Below, piece after piece: positions 1-5,981 of a stretch of 5,981 nucleotides of DNA; within the stretch, counting starts at the first letter, position 1; each line of letters opens with the position of its first letter. The DNA comes from Aquificaceae bacterium. Its GTDB lineage: Bacteria > Aquificota > Aquificia > Aquificales > Aquificaceae. The notes beneath the pieces are model-generated. The model was not told the DNA's origin and made no database searches. It worked only from the letters and a program-made list of their open reading frames with translations. A program made the position numbers and the translations under genes. Location: assembly GCA_026983685.1 (NCBI GenBank), contig JALSTO010000337.1, forward strand, positions 1-5,981, read 5' to 3'.

Positions 1-1772
1 TCTTCTGGAGGGAGGAGGAAGTTATTAAAGTCGCAAGGACAAACCTGAAAGGTCTTGACCCCAAGAGCCTTGAAATTGTTGAGTACGTGAAGAAAAGGAG
101 GGGTGTGAAGCCAGAAAACCTCAAGAGGAGGTTCAATCCCCGGCTCATAGATTTCCTCCTCAAAAGGGGAATACTCAGGTCCGAAAAGGTCTGGAACGCT
201 CCTTCCCTTGAGGAGAGGTTTTACAGCCTTGCCCTGCCCTTGGGGGATGCCCTTAAAAAGGTAAGGTCTGAGGAAAAGAAGAGGCTCCTTGTGTTCCTGA
301 GCGGTAGAGAAGGGGTGAGTGAGGAGGAGCTCAGAGGCTGGGGCTTTGGTAGGTCCCTGCTCAGGGAACTTCTGAAGAGGGGAATTCTGAAGGAAGAGAG
401 CAGGTATCCTGAGAAAATCCACGAAGGTGCTGAAATTTCCAGAGAGGTTGTTAGAAGGATATCCGCTGACAGGAGGCTACTGTGGTCAAGCTTCGTAGAT
501 GTTCTCAGGGAGGTTGAGGAGCTGTGCCTTGACCACATATCAAGGGGAATGTCTGTTCTCATACTGTTTCCCGACACCGCTCAGATGTACAGAGCCCTTG
601 ATAGGCTCAGGGGAGTTTTAAAAGACAGGCTCTTGGAGATACATTCGGGCGTTCCTCCCAAAAAGCTCTTTGAGTCATGGTTTTCGGCTACGGAGGGTGG
701 AAAGGTCATCGTGGGTACTTTCCTCGCATCCCTGTGTCCGGTTGAGAGGCTCGGAAGTCTGATACTCTTTGATGAGAGCTCCCCCGGAGTGAAGCTAAGG
801 CACGCAGGAGGCGTTGACTTAAGAAGGGTAGCCTACATCCTCTCAAAAAAGAGGGGTTCCAAGCTTCTCTTCACCACACCCGCTCCCTCCCTGAGCTCTT
901 ACCTGCTTTTCAAGGAAGGCAAATTCTCCCTTGAGAGGAAGTTTTCTCTCCCAAGGGTTGAACTCTTCAAAAGGGAAGCGGGAGAAATATTGACAGAGAA
1001 CGCCCTCAGGGTGCTTGAGAAGGAGAAAGAAAAGAAGATCCTCCTCCTCGTTCCTAAGCACGGCTACAGCTACCTTTACTGCCCGAGGTGTGAAGCTTTA
1101 GTGGAGTGTCCGAGGTGCGGGACCTTCCTGACCTACTCTCTGAGAAAGAAGCTTATCTACTGCACGAACTGCTCTTACAGACAGGAGGAGCTGATCTGTC
1201 CTGAATGTGAGGGTCCTTTAGAAGAGCTCGGCTTCGGTATTGAGAGAGCCCTTGAGGTAGTTGAGGGGTCCGTAGGTCTGAGGGAGGGGCTGACCTTTTC
1301 CACCCATCCCCGCTGGGAGGAGAGCTACGACCTTTCAATAATCCTGTCTGCGGATTCTCTCCTGTCGGTTCCCTCTTACAGGGCAAGGGAAGAACTCTTC
1401 CTCTTTCTCCTGAGAACCTCCCTAATAACGAAGGAAAGGCTCATAATCCAGACGATGTTTCCCGAGGAGGAGAGCTTCAGATGTTTGGCGGAAGGTAAGC
1501 TGGAAGAGTTTTACAGACTTGAGCTTGAGAGAAGGGAAAGGGAGATGTTGCCACCCTTCTGGAGGCTCCTCCTTCTGAAGGTATCCGATCGGGAGATTGA
1601 GGGGTATGTAAGGAAGTTTCTCTCACCCCATCTGAGAAGCACCTACAACAGAAGGGAGGGATGCTACGAGCTACTTGTGAAATTCAGGGACAGGAGGACC
1701 CTTTTGAAGGTGAGACAGCTTACGAGAAGGTTCGGAAAAGCTATAATTGAGGCTAAGGTTGACCCTTTCTGA
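1..1772 (+). CDS. priA: PriA-family primosomal protein, helicase motifs degenerate (5' end outside window)
   Basis: PriA normally recognises stalled forks and reloads the replicative helicase. The reading frame is open from base 3 with no stop, so the gene starts upstream of the window; the GTG at 87 is internal. About 589 residues are visible, against about 730 for E. coli PriA, so roughly the N-terminal 3'-DNA-binding domain is missing from view. Seen in order: winged-helix-like segments; a first helicase lobe recognisable by HSG, VGT and a Walker-B-position DESS (771-782); a zinc module with four CxxC pairs (1080-1208: CPRC, CPRC, CTNC, CPEC); a shortened second lobe; and a C-terminal domain with LPPF and a terminal VDPF resembling the usual DVDP. 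The Walker A GxGKT is absent (the aligned stretch near 465-515 reads LLWSSFVDV), DEEH has become DESS, and the TQM..KGHDF and QVAGRAGR motifs are missing. The family call rests on the zinc module and overall collinearity. The protein is probably a structural primosome factor without ATPase activity. The stop lies 1 nt before murJ. Confidence 0.85.
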   Translation, partial: FWREEEVIKVARTNLKGLDPKSLEIVEYVKKRRGVKPENLKRRFNPRLIDFLLKRGILRSEKVWNAPSLEERFYSLALPLGDALKKVRSEEKKRLLVFLSGREGVSEEELRGWGFGRSLLRELLKRGILKEESRYPEKIHEGAEISREVVRRISADRRLLWSSFVDVLREVEELCLDHISRGMSVLILFPDTAQMYRALDRLRGVLKDRLLEIHSGVPPKKLFESWFSATEGGKVIVGTFLASLCPVERLGSLILFDESSPGVKLRHAGGVDLRRVAYILSKKRGSKLLFTTPAPSLSSYLLFKEGKFSLERKFSLPRVELFKREAGEILTENALRVLEKEKEKKILLLVPKHGYSYLYCPRCEALVECPRCGTFLTYSLRKKLIYCTNCSYRQEELICPECEGPLEELGFGIERALEVVEGSVGLREGLTFSTHPRWEESYDLSIILSADSLLSVPSYRAREELFLFLLRTSLITKERLIIQTMFPEEESFRCLAEGKLEEFYRLELERREREMLPPFWRLLLLKVSDREIEGYVRKFLSPHLRSTYNRREGCYELLVKFRDRRTLLKVRQLTRRFGKAIIEAKVDPF

Positions 1773-1773
1773 G

Positions 1774-3267
1774 ATGAAGCTCGTTCGCTTTGCCCTCAAC
1801 TTCGCTCTCGGAACGGTTCTCAGCAGGATCCTCGGTTTTGTGAGGGACGCCACCGTTGCCTATTACTTTGGCGCGAGCCATATATCGGACGCCTTCTTCA
1901 TAGCCTTCAGGATACCCAACAGCTTCAGGAGACTGCTCGGGGAGGGTGGCTTCAACGCTGCATTCGTTCCCCTGTACGCTAAAGCCCTTGAGAGGGGAGA
2001 GGAGAGGGAGTTCCTCTCCAAGGTTCTCGGGCTCTACCTTCTGGCGAACTTAGCCTTTACCTTCCTCGGTGTAGTTCTGTCTGAAGAGATAGTCAGCCTT
2101 ATAGCTCCGGGGATAAGGGATGTGGAAACCTTCTCCCTTGCGGTCTTCATGGCGAGATTCCTCTTCCTCTATCTCCTTCTGGTCGGTGTGAACGCCCTCT
2201 TCATGGGAATCCTGAACGTGAGGGGGAGGTTTTTCGTCCCAGCCTTCTCTCAGGGTGTATTCAATGGAGTTTTTGTGGTGGTTCTTCTCCTCTTCGCAGA
2301 GCCTTACGGCTACCCCTCCCTTATAGCGGGAGTCCTCTTAGGAGGGCTACTTCAGGTTCTGGTAAACGTCCCCCTTCTCCTGAAGGAGAGGGTGAGCCTC
2401 TCCCTCTCTCTGAACCTGGATGAGGAGGTGAAGACCCTTCTGAGGAGGCTAATTCCCGCTCTCGGGGGCTTCGGAGTCAACCAGCTCTCCCTCTTCATTG
2501 ATACCTTCCTTGCATCCTTTCTCAGAACGGGGGCGATATCCTACCTTTATTACGCAAACCGCCTTTACCAGCTTCCCTTCGGTGTCGTCTCCGTGGGTGT
2601 AGCCAACTCCCTGCTCTCAATTCTCTCAAGGAGTTCGGTAAGCAGGAGAAGGGAGCTGACGGAGGCTCTCAGGCTCGTCTTCCTCCTTACTCTACCCGCA
2701 TCAGCGGGTCTCTTTCTTTTGTCAGAGGATATAGTGATGGTAGTTTACAGAAGGGGTAGCTTCGGTGATGAGGATGTCTTTTTCAGCTCGGGCGCTCTAT
2801 CGATCTATAGCCTCGGTCTCGTTCTCTTCTCCTTTCAGAAGGTTCTCTCCGCTGTTTTTTTCTCTGAGGGAGACACAAAGACACCTGTGAAGGCTTCCCT
2901 CCTGGCAGTTCTGAGCGAGGGGGTCTTAGCCTCTTTCTTTGCCTTCCTGCTGAAGATGGGGGTCTTCGGTCTTCCGATGGGAACGGCGCTGTCCTCTTTT
3001 GTGGGCTTTGCTTACCTTCTCTTTAAAGTTGACGTCAGTCCCGACTGGCGTTCTCTCCTGAAAAGCTCTTTGAAGGGTTTCCTTGCAACAACTCTTATGG
3101 GTGCCCTTGTTTTTTTCCTGAAAAGATCGGAGTTAGAACCACTGATGGTCGTTCTTACCGCCGTTCCCCTCGGTACCCTCGCCTACTTTCTATCACTGGT
3201 AGCTTTGAGGGAGGAGCTAAGCCTGAGACTCCTTAAGGGCTTTGTTGAGAAGCTCCGTAACCCTTGA
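1774..3267 (+). CDS. murJ: MurJ (MviN) lipid II flippase
   Basis: MurJ is an inner-membrane MOP-superfamily transporter that flips lipid II to the outer face for peptidoglycan synthesis. The 497-residue product is almost entirely hydrophobic helices joined by short charged loops, as expected for about 14 membrane segments, and its length is close to the roughly 510 of E. coli. With the ATG at 1774, the key residues fall at exactly the E. coli positions: R18 (SRILG), R24 and D25 (FVRD), D39 (SDAFF) and R52 (FRRLLGEG). This also decides the start over an upstream in-frame TTG at 1747 inside priA. Later family signatures are SYLYYANRLYQLP (residues 256-268; R263 aligns with E. coli R270, and N262 sits where E. 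coli has D269) and DTKTPVK (367-373). No strong Shine-Dalgarno precedes the ATG (only GAGG at 1749-1752 and AAGG at 1755-1758). With a 1-nt gap from the priA stop, translation is probably coupled. The last 51 bp overlap the 3' end of rpsT on the other strand. Confidence 0.95.
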   Translation: MKLVRFALNFALGTVLSRILGFVRDATVAYYFGASHISDAFFIAFRIPNSFRRLLGEGGFNAAFVPLYAKALERGEEREFLSKVLGLYLLANLAFTFLGVVLSEEIVSLIAPGIRDVETFSLAVFMARFLFLYLLLVGVNALFMGILNVRGRFFVPAFSQGVFNGVFVVVLLLFAEPYGYPSLIAGVLLGGLLQVLVNVPLLLKERVSLSLSLNLDEEVKTLLRRLIPALGGFGVNQLSLFIDTFLASFLRTGAISYLYYANRLYQLPFGVVSVGVANSLLSILSRSSVSRRRELTEALRLVFLLTLPASAGLFLLSEDIVMVVYRRGSFGDEDVFFSSGALSIYSLGLVLFSFQKVLSAVFFSEGDTKTPVKASLLAVLSEGVLASFFAFLLKMGVFGLPMGTALSSFVGFAYLLFKVDVSPDWRSLLKSSLKGFLATTLMGALVFFLKRSELEPLMVVLTAVPLGTLAYFLSLVALREELSLRLLKGFVEKLRNP

Positions 3268-3495
3268 AGCCCTCCTTGAGGCTTCGTTCCTGTGGATGAC
3301 TCCTTTACTTGCGGTGTGGTAGATTACGCTTATCACCTCGGGGAGGAACTCTTTAGCCTCCTCAAGCCTTCCCTCCTGAACCATCCTTCTGAACTTCTTT
3401 ATAAAGGTCCTCATCCTTGAAAGGTGATACCTGTTGCGTTCCCTTCTCTTGGCGTCTCTCCTCGCTCTCTTTTCCGCCTGCTTCGTGTTTGCCAT
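3217..3495 (-). CDS. rpsT: 30S ribosomal protein S20
   Basis: S20 is a primary 16S rRNA-binding protein of the small ribosomal subunit. The 92-residue product begins MANTKQAEKRARRDAKRRER and contains the family core MRTFIKK, followed by ASKGVIHRNEASRRASR, which matches the E. coli pattern QAAKGLIHKNKAARHKA. It is strongly basic and helical. The start is the ATG at 3495 (reverse strand). The frame stays open to an ATG at 3672, but that extension has no S20 character and would run into ccsA. A strong Shine-Dalgarno AAAGGAGGAGG (3516-3506) lies about 10 nt upstream, and a second AAGGAG directly abuts the ATG. The C-terminus ends in LLNKALKESQA, about six residues longer than E. coli S20. The last 16 codons lie antisense to the murJ 3' end. 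The gene is divergent from ccsA and apparently monocistronic. Confidence 0.97.
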   Translation of the reverse strand: MANTKQAEKRARRDAKRRERNRYHLSRMRTFIKKFRRMVQEGRLEEAKEFLPEVISVIYHTASKGVIHRNEASRRASRVTELLNKALKESQA

Positions 3496-3524
3496 CTCCT
3501 TCGGACCTCCTCCTTTATGCGAAG

Positions 3525-3553
3525 AAGATATATTACCACAGATTTGATATAAT
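3525..3553 (+). promoter_or_regulatory. Putative extended -10 sigma70-type promoter for ccsA
   Basis: The -10 is a perfect TATAAT at 3548-3553 preceded by TGA (3545-3547), giving an extended -10. With a 17-nt spacer the -35 position reads AAGATA (3525-3530), which matches TTGACA at only three positions; the TGn extension may compensate. The predicted start is near 3560, leaving a leader of about 29 nt. The element overlaps the proposed rpsT promoter on the opposite strand. Confidence 0.6.
3530..3538 (-). promoter_or_regulatory. Putative extended -10 promoter for rpsT
   Basis: On the reverse strand this reads TGGTAATAT, a TGn extension followed by a hexamer matching TATAAT at four of six bases. 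No convincing -35 sits 16-18 nt upstream. Transcription would start near 3523, giving a leader of about 28 nt that contains the AAAGGAGG Shine-Dalgarno. It is the best candidate in a 93-bp gap, but the gap is AT-rich and an overlapping TATATC (3533-3528) is an alternative. Confidence 0.45.
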
Positions 3554-3588
3554 AAGCTCCCAAACAAACACTCTTTGGAGGCAAGGAG

Positions 3589-4890
3589 ATGGACCTTTAC
3601 GAATACGAAGCCTACGACAAGATATTCAAGAAGTTTGGAATTCCTACCCTCAGGTACATGTTCGTTGACCACATAACGGAAGAGGTTGAGAACTTCGTAA
3701 ACCAGCTCGGTGAGTGTGTGGTAAAGTCTCAGGTTCTCGTCGGAAAGAGGGGAAAGGCGGGAGCGGTAAAGCTCTGCTCTTCTCCGGAGGAAGCCCTTGA
3801 GGAGATAAAGACGCTTCTTGAGTATCCCGTTTACGGAGAGATGCCCGTCGGCGTGCTCGTTGCGGAGAAGGCGAACATAGTTAAGGAACTCTACGCCTCC
3901 ATAACCTACTCAACGGAAACGAGGGCACCCGTTTTGACTCTTTCCTTGGAAGGTGGTGTTGATATAGAGGAGGTTGACCCTTCAAAGATAGGCATATTCC
4001 CTATTGACCCCCTTAAGGGTCTTTATCCCCACATGGTGAGGAACTACCTCCTTGAGCTGGGTTTCCCCCACGAGTATATGTCCGCTATGAGGGAGCTTTC
4101 CGAGGTTGTGGCAAACATGTTCAGAGCCTTCTGGGAAGCGGAGGCGAGGCTCCTTGAGATAAACCCTCTCGCCATAGTGGACGTAGGCGGGAAGCTCAGG
4201 GTAAGGGCGCTGGATGCGGTGGTGAAGATTGACGACGATGCCTCCGTTCCTCCCGCAAAGATTTACGGCGTCAGGTCTGCCATGAAGAGACCTCCAACCG
4301 AGAGGGAGATAGCCGCTGCGGAGATAGACAAGGACGACCACAGAGGTAAGGCGGGTTCCTACGTTGAGGTTGATGGAGACATAGCGATGATGACCTTCGG
4401 TGGTGGTGGTTCTACCGTTACCATAGAGACAACCTACGCCATAGGCATGAAGCCCGCCAACTTCACCGACATAGGCGGAAACCCTCCTGCGGAGAAGATG
4501 TACAAGATTACGAGGATAATCCTCTCCAAGCCCGGAATAAGGGGGGTCTTGGTTTGTGGTGGAACAGCCAACAACACGAGGATTGACGTTACCCTCGGAG
4601 AGGGTGTTGCCAACGCCATAAGAGATCTGAAGAAGGAAGGAAAGCTTGACCCCAACTGGATATGGGTTGTCAGAAGGAACGGACCCGAAGCGGAGAAGGG
4701 TCTTAAGATGCTCTACGAAGCCTTTAAAGAGTGCGGTGTAAAGGGAGAGATATACGACTCAACCCTGCCCCTTACGGAGGCTCCCGTCAGGCTAAAGGAA
4801 CTCCTTGATAGGTGTGAGTCCAAGGCGGAAGAGGCGAAAGACCAGGGAAGGGTTCTCACCGACGAGCAGGCGAGCGACATGGGTGTTTAA
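3589..4890 (+). CDS. ccsA: Citryl-CoA synthetase large subunit (SucC/AclB-related)
   Basis: CcsA forms, with CcsB, the cytosolic ligase that makes citryl-CoA from citrate, CoA and ATP; citryl-CoA lyase then cleaves it in the reductive TCA cycle. The 433-residue product has an N-terminal ATP-grasp domain like succinyl-CoA synthetase beta (start MDLYEYEAYD; VVKSQVLVGKRGKAGAVK region, residues 44-61; LEINPLAI, 189-196). Its C-terminal CoA-ligase-type domain follows ATP-citrate lyase rather than SucC: GGGGSTV (271-277), ANFTDIGGNP (290-299), CGGTANNT (323-330) and VRRNGPEAEKGL (361-372), compare GGSIANFT and VRRGGPNYQEGL in human ACLY. A charged tail of about 25 residues ends the protein. The ATG at 3589 is supported by TGGAGG (3576-3581), 7 nt upstream. 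Its own promoter is likely, and metE rather than ccsB follows. An ADP-forming succinyl-CoA synthetase beta subunit is the alternative, disfavoured by the ACL-like motifs. Confidence 0.88.
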   Translation: MDLYEYEAYDKIFKKFGIPTLRYMFVDHITEEVENFVNQLGECVVKSQVLVGKRGKAGAVKLCSSPEEALEEIKTLLEYPVYGEMPVGVLVAEKANIVKELYASITYSTETRAPVLTLSLEGGVDIEEVDPSKIGIFPIDPLKGLYPHMVRNYLLELGFPHEYMSAMRELSEVVANMFRAFWEAEARLLEINPLAIVDVGGKLRVRALDAVVKIDDDASVPPAKIYGVRSAMKRPPTEREIAAAEIDKDDHRGKAGSYVEVDGDIAMMTFGGGGSTVTIETTYAIGMKPANFTDIGGNPPAEKMYKITRIILSKPGIRGVLVCGGTANNTRIDVTLGEGVANAIRDLKKEGKLDPNWIWVVRRNGPEAEKGLKMLYEAFKECGVKGEIYDSTLPLTEAPVRLKELLDRCESKAEEAKDQGRVLTDEQASDMGV

Positions 4891-4912
4891 GCCTCCCTTT
4901 AAGGTCTATAAT
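4884..4912 (+). promoter_or_regulatory. Putative promoter for metE
   Basis: A consensus TATAAT occurs at 4907-4912 in the 55-bp gap between ccsA and metE. The position 17 nt upstream (TGTTTA, 4884-4889) overlaps the ccsA stop codon and is a poor -35; there is no TGn extension. A start near 4919 would give a leader of about 27 nt, similar to the leaders inferred for rpsT and ccsA. No hairpin plus T-run terminator is seen in the gap, so readthrough from ccsA is also possible. Confidence 0.4.
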
Positions 4913-4945
4913 TAAAGTTTCCACCCTTTAGTATGGAGGAGTATT

Positions 4946-5981
4946 ATGAAAGCTGTTGCCTTCGGTTTCCCAAAGCTCGGAGAAAAGAGGGAGTTTAAGA
5001 AGCTCCTTGAGGACTTCTGGAAGAAGAAGATAAGCGAAGAGGAACTTCACGCAGGCATGAGAGACCTCGCCCTCTGGAGGGCTGAGCTATACGGCCAGAA
5101 CGCTGACATAGTTCCCTCAAACGAACTTTCTTACTACGACTTTATGCTTGATACCGCCCTGATGGTGGGTGCACTTCCCCAGAGGTTCGGGGAGTTCAAG
5201 GGAATGGAGACCTACTTCGCTATGGCGAGGGGAAAGAACGCCCTTGAGATGACCAAGTGGTTCAACACCAACTACCACTACCTTGTTCCCGAGATAGAGA
5301 AGGAAGAGTTCAGGCTATTTATAAACAAACCCCTGAACGACTACGAGTTTTACAAACAGAAGGGCTACGAGACCGTACCCCAGATAATAGGACCTTACAC
5401 CTTCCTGAGAATGTCCAAAGCTCTCAGAAGAAAGGAAGGAAACCTGCCCCTGTATGAGATAGAGAAGATAGAGGACAGAGACCAGTTTGAGAGACTCATC
5501 CAGAAGCTCGTCCCCGTTTACAGGGAAGTCCTTGAGAGCCTGAAGAAGGCAGGCTGTAAGAGGGTTCACATAGAGGAACCCGCCCTCGTCCTTGACACCG
5601 AAGGCTGGCAGTGGGACCTGGTTGAGAACATATACAGAAAACTCTCGGGCACAGGAGTAGATATAGCCCTCTTTACCTACTACGACAGCGTCTCTAACTA
5701 CGAGCGTTACGTCTCTCTGCCTGTCAAAGCTCTCCACCTTGACCTCGTCTCCAACAGGGAAAATCTTACGAACATAAAGGAAAAAGGCTTTCCCAAGGAC
5801 AAGGAACTCATAGCGGGCGTTATAAACGGAAGACAGCCCTGGAGGGCAAACCTCTCGGAGAAGCTCAAGCTCCTTGAGGAACTGAGTAAACACGCAAAGG
5901 AACTATCGGTTGCCAACTCCTGTCCCCTTTACCACCTTCCCGTCAGCGTTGAGCCTGAAGAAGACCTGCCCGAGGGTCTTA
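4946..5981 (+). CDS. metE: Cobalamin-independent methionine synthase, N-terminal part (cut by right edge)
   Basis: MetE transfers the methyl group of 5-methyltetrahydropteroyl-polyglutamate to homocysteine to give methionine, without B12. The 345 visible residues run to the window edge without a stop, less than half of the usual 750 or so. They belong to the N-terminal barrel: [13 protein letters not shown] (residues 7-19, the folate-binding RELKK region of E. coli), [16 protein letters not shown] (101-116, a MetE hallmark with K104 matching E. coli K117), IEEPALVL (209-216), LHLDLV (263-268), GVINGR (291-296) and [10 protein letters not shown] (323-332). The catalytic zinc ligands lie in the unseen C-terminal half, so activity cannot be judged. 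Loops are shorter than in E. coli (for example before EMTKWF), as is common in thermophiles. The ATG at 4946 follows GGAGG (4935-4939) with 6-nt spacing. It lies 55 bp after ccsA, with a possible promoter of its own. A shorter MetE-core protein cannot be excluded, but the N-terminal domain seen here argues for full-length MetE. Confidence 0.95.
   Translation, partial: MKAVAFGFPKLGEKREFKKLLEDFWKKKISEEELHAGMRDLALWRAELYGQNADIVPSNELSYYDFMLDTALMVGALPQRFGEFKGMETYFAMARGKNALEMTKWFNTNYHYLVPEIEKEEFRLFINKPLNDYEFYKQKGYETVPQIIGPYTFLRMSKALRRKEGNLPLYEIEKIEDRDQFERLIQKLVPVYREVLESLKKAGCKRVHIEEPALVLDTEGWQWDLVENIYRKLSGTGVDIALFTYYDSVSNYERYVSLPVKALHLDLVSNRENLTNIKEKGFPKDKELIAGVINGRQPWRANLSEKLKLLEELSKHAKELSVANSCPLYHLPVSVEPEEDLPEGL

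Noticed and set aside
87..89. GTG as the true start of priA
   Set aside because: The same frame is open to the left edge, and the protein would lack the N-terminal domains of the family; no Shine-Dalgarno is positioned before it.
1747..1773. Upstream TTG start for murJ overlapping priA
   Set aside because: The ATG at 1774 puts R18, R24, D39 and R52 at the exact E. coli positions; the nine extra residues show no family similarity.
2395..2416. CT-rich low-complexity run in murJ
   Set aside because: It encodes an ordinary Ser/Leu stretch in a loop, in frame and with no exact repeat unit.
3417..3668. Open frame on + across the rpsT 5' end and ccsA start
   Set aside because: It covers rpsT antisense and the promoter gap, its product is low-complexity Ser/Pro-rich sequence, and both real genes explain the region.
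3496..3672. N-terminal extension of rpsT up to an ATG at 3672 on the minus strand
   Set aside because: It would overlap the start of ccsA and the proposed promoters, lacks S20 similarity, and the ATG at 3495 has a strong, well-spaced Shine-Dalgarno and gives the family's normal N-terminus.
4892..4939. CCTCC/GGAGG pairing that could hide the metE Shine-Dalgarno in a ccsA readthrough transcript
   Set aside because: Only five base pairs across a loop of about 38 nt, with no supporting stem; likely chance.
4891..4945. Rho-independent terminator after ccsA
   Set aside because: No GC-rich hairpin followed by a T-run is present in the gap.
5315..5893. Long open frames on the minus strand within metE, and similar antisense frames within ccsA and priA
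   Set aside because: They are mirrored by convincing family proteins on the plus strand and have no recognisable domains or ribosome sites.

Overview
The window reads as a chromosomal segment of a thermophilic, autotrophic member of the Aquificaceae (Hydrogenobacter/Aquifex/Thermocrinis relatives). The main clue is a gene whose product looks like the large subunit of citryl-CoA synthetase, an enzyme of the reductive TCA cycle best known from Hydrogenobacter. Supporting clues are arginine codons that are overwhelmingly AGG/AGA, proteins rich in Lys/Glu/Arg, and very tight gene packing. GC is roughly half by eye. The genus cannot be fixed from the sequence alone.

Layout, left to right: (1) a PriA-family primosomal protein, cut by the left edge, on + (1-1772). 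It keeps the eight-cysteine zinc module, but every helicase ATPase motif is degraded. (2) One base later, murJ on + (1774-3267), a lipid II flippase with canonical N-terminal residues. (3) rpsT on - (3217-3495), ribosomal protein S20, tail-to-tail with murJ and overlapping it by 51 bp, so no intergenic terminator is possible there. (4) A 93-bp divergent control region (3496-3588) with back-to-back extended -10 promoters for rpsT and ccsA. (5) ccsA on + (3589-4890). (6) A 55-bp gap holding a consensus TATAAT and a strong Shine-Dalgarno. (7) metE on + (4946 to the right edge), the N-terminal half of cobalamin-independent methionine synthase.

Functionally this is mostly housekeeping: replication restart (priA), cell-wall lipid export (murJ), translation (rpsT), carbon fixation (ccsA) and methionine synthesis (metE). 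priA and murJ look translationally coupled. ccsA appears to have its own promoter and is not followed by its small-subunit partner. No mobile element, CRISPR array, tRNA/rRNA gene or defence system was seen, and no non-coding stretch exceeds 93 bp. The most notable observation is the apparently ATPase-dead PriA. The next most notable are the overlapping murJ/rpsT 3' ends and the compact divergent promoter pair.
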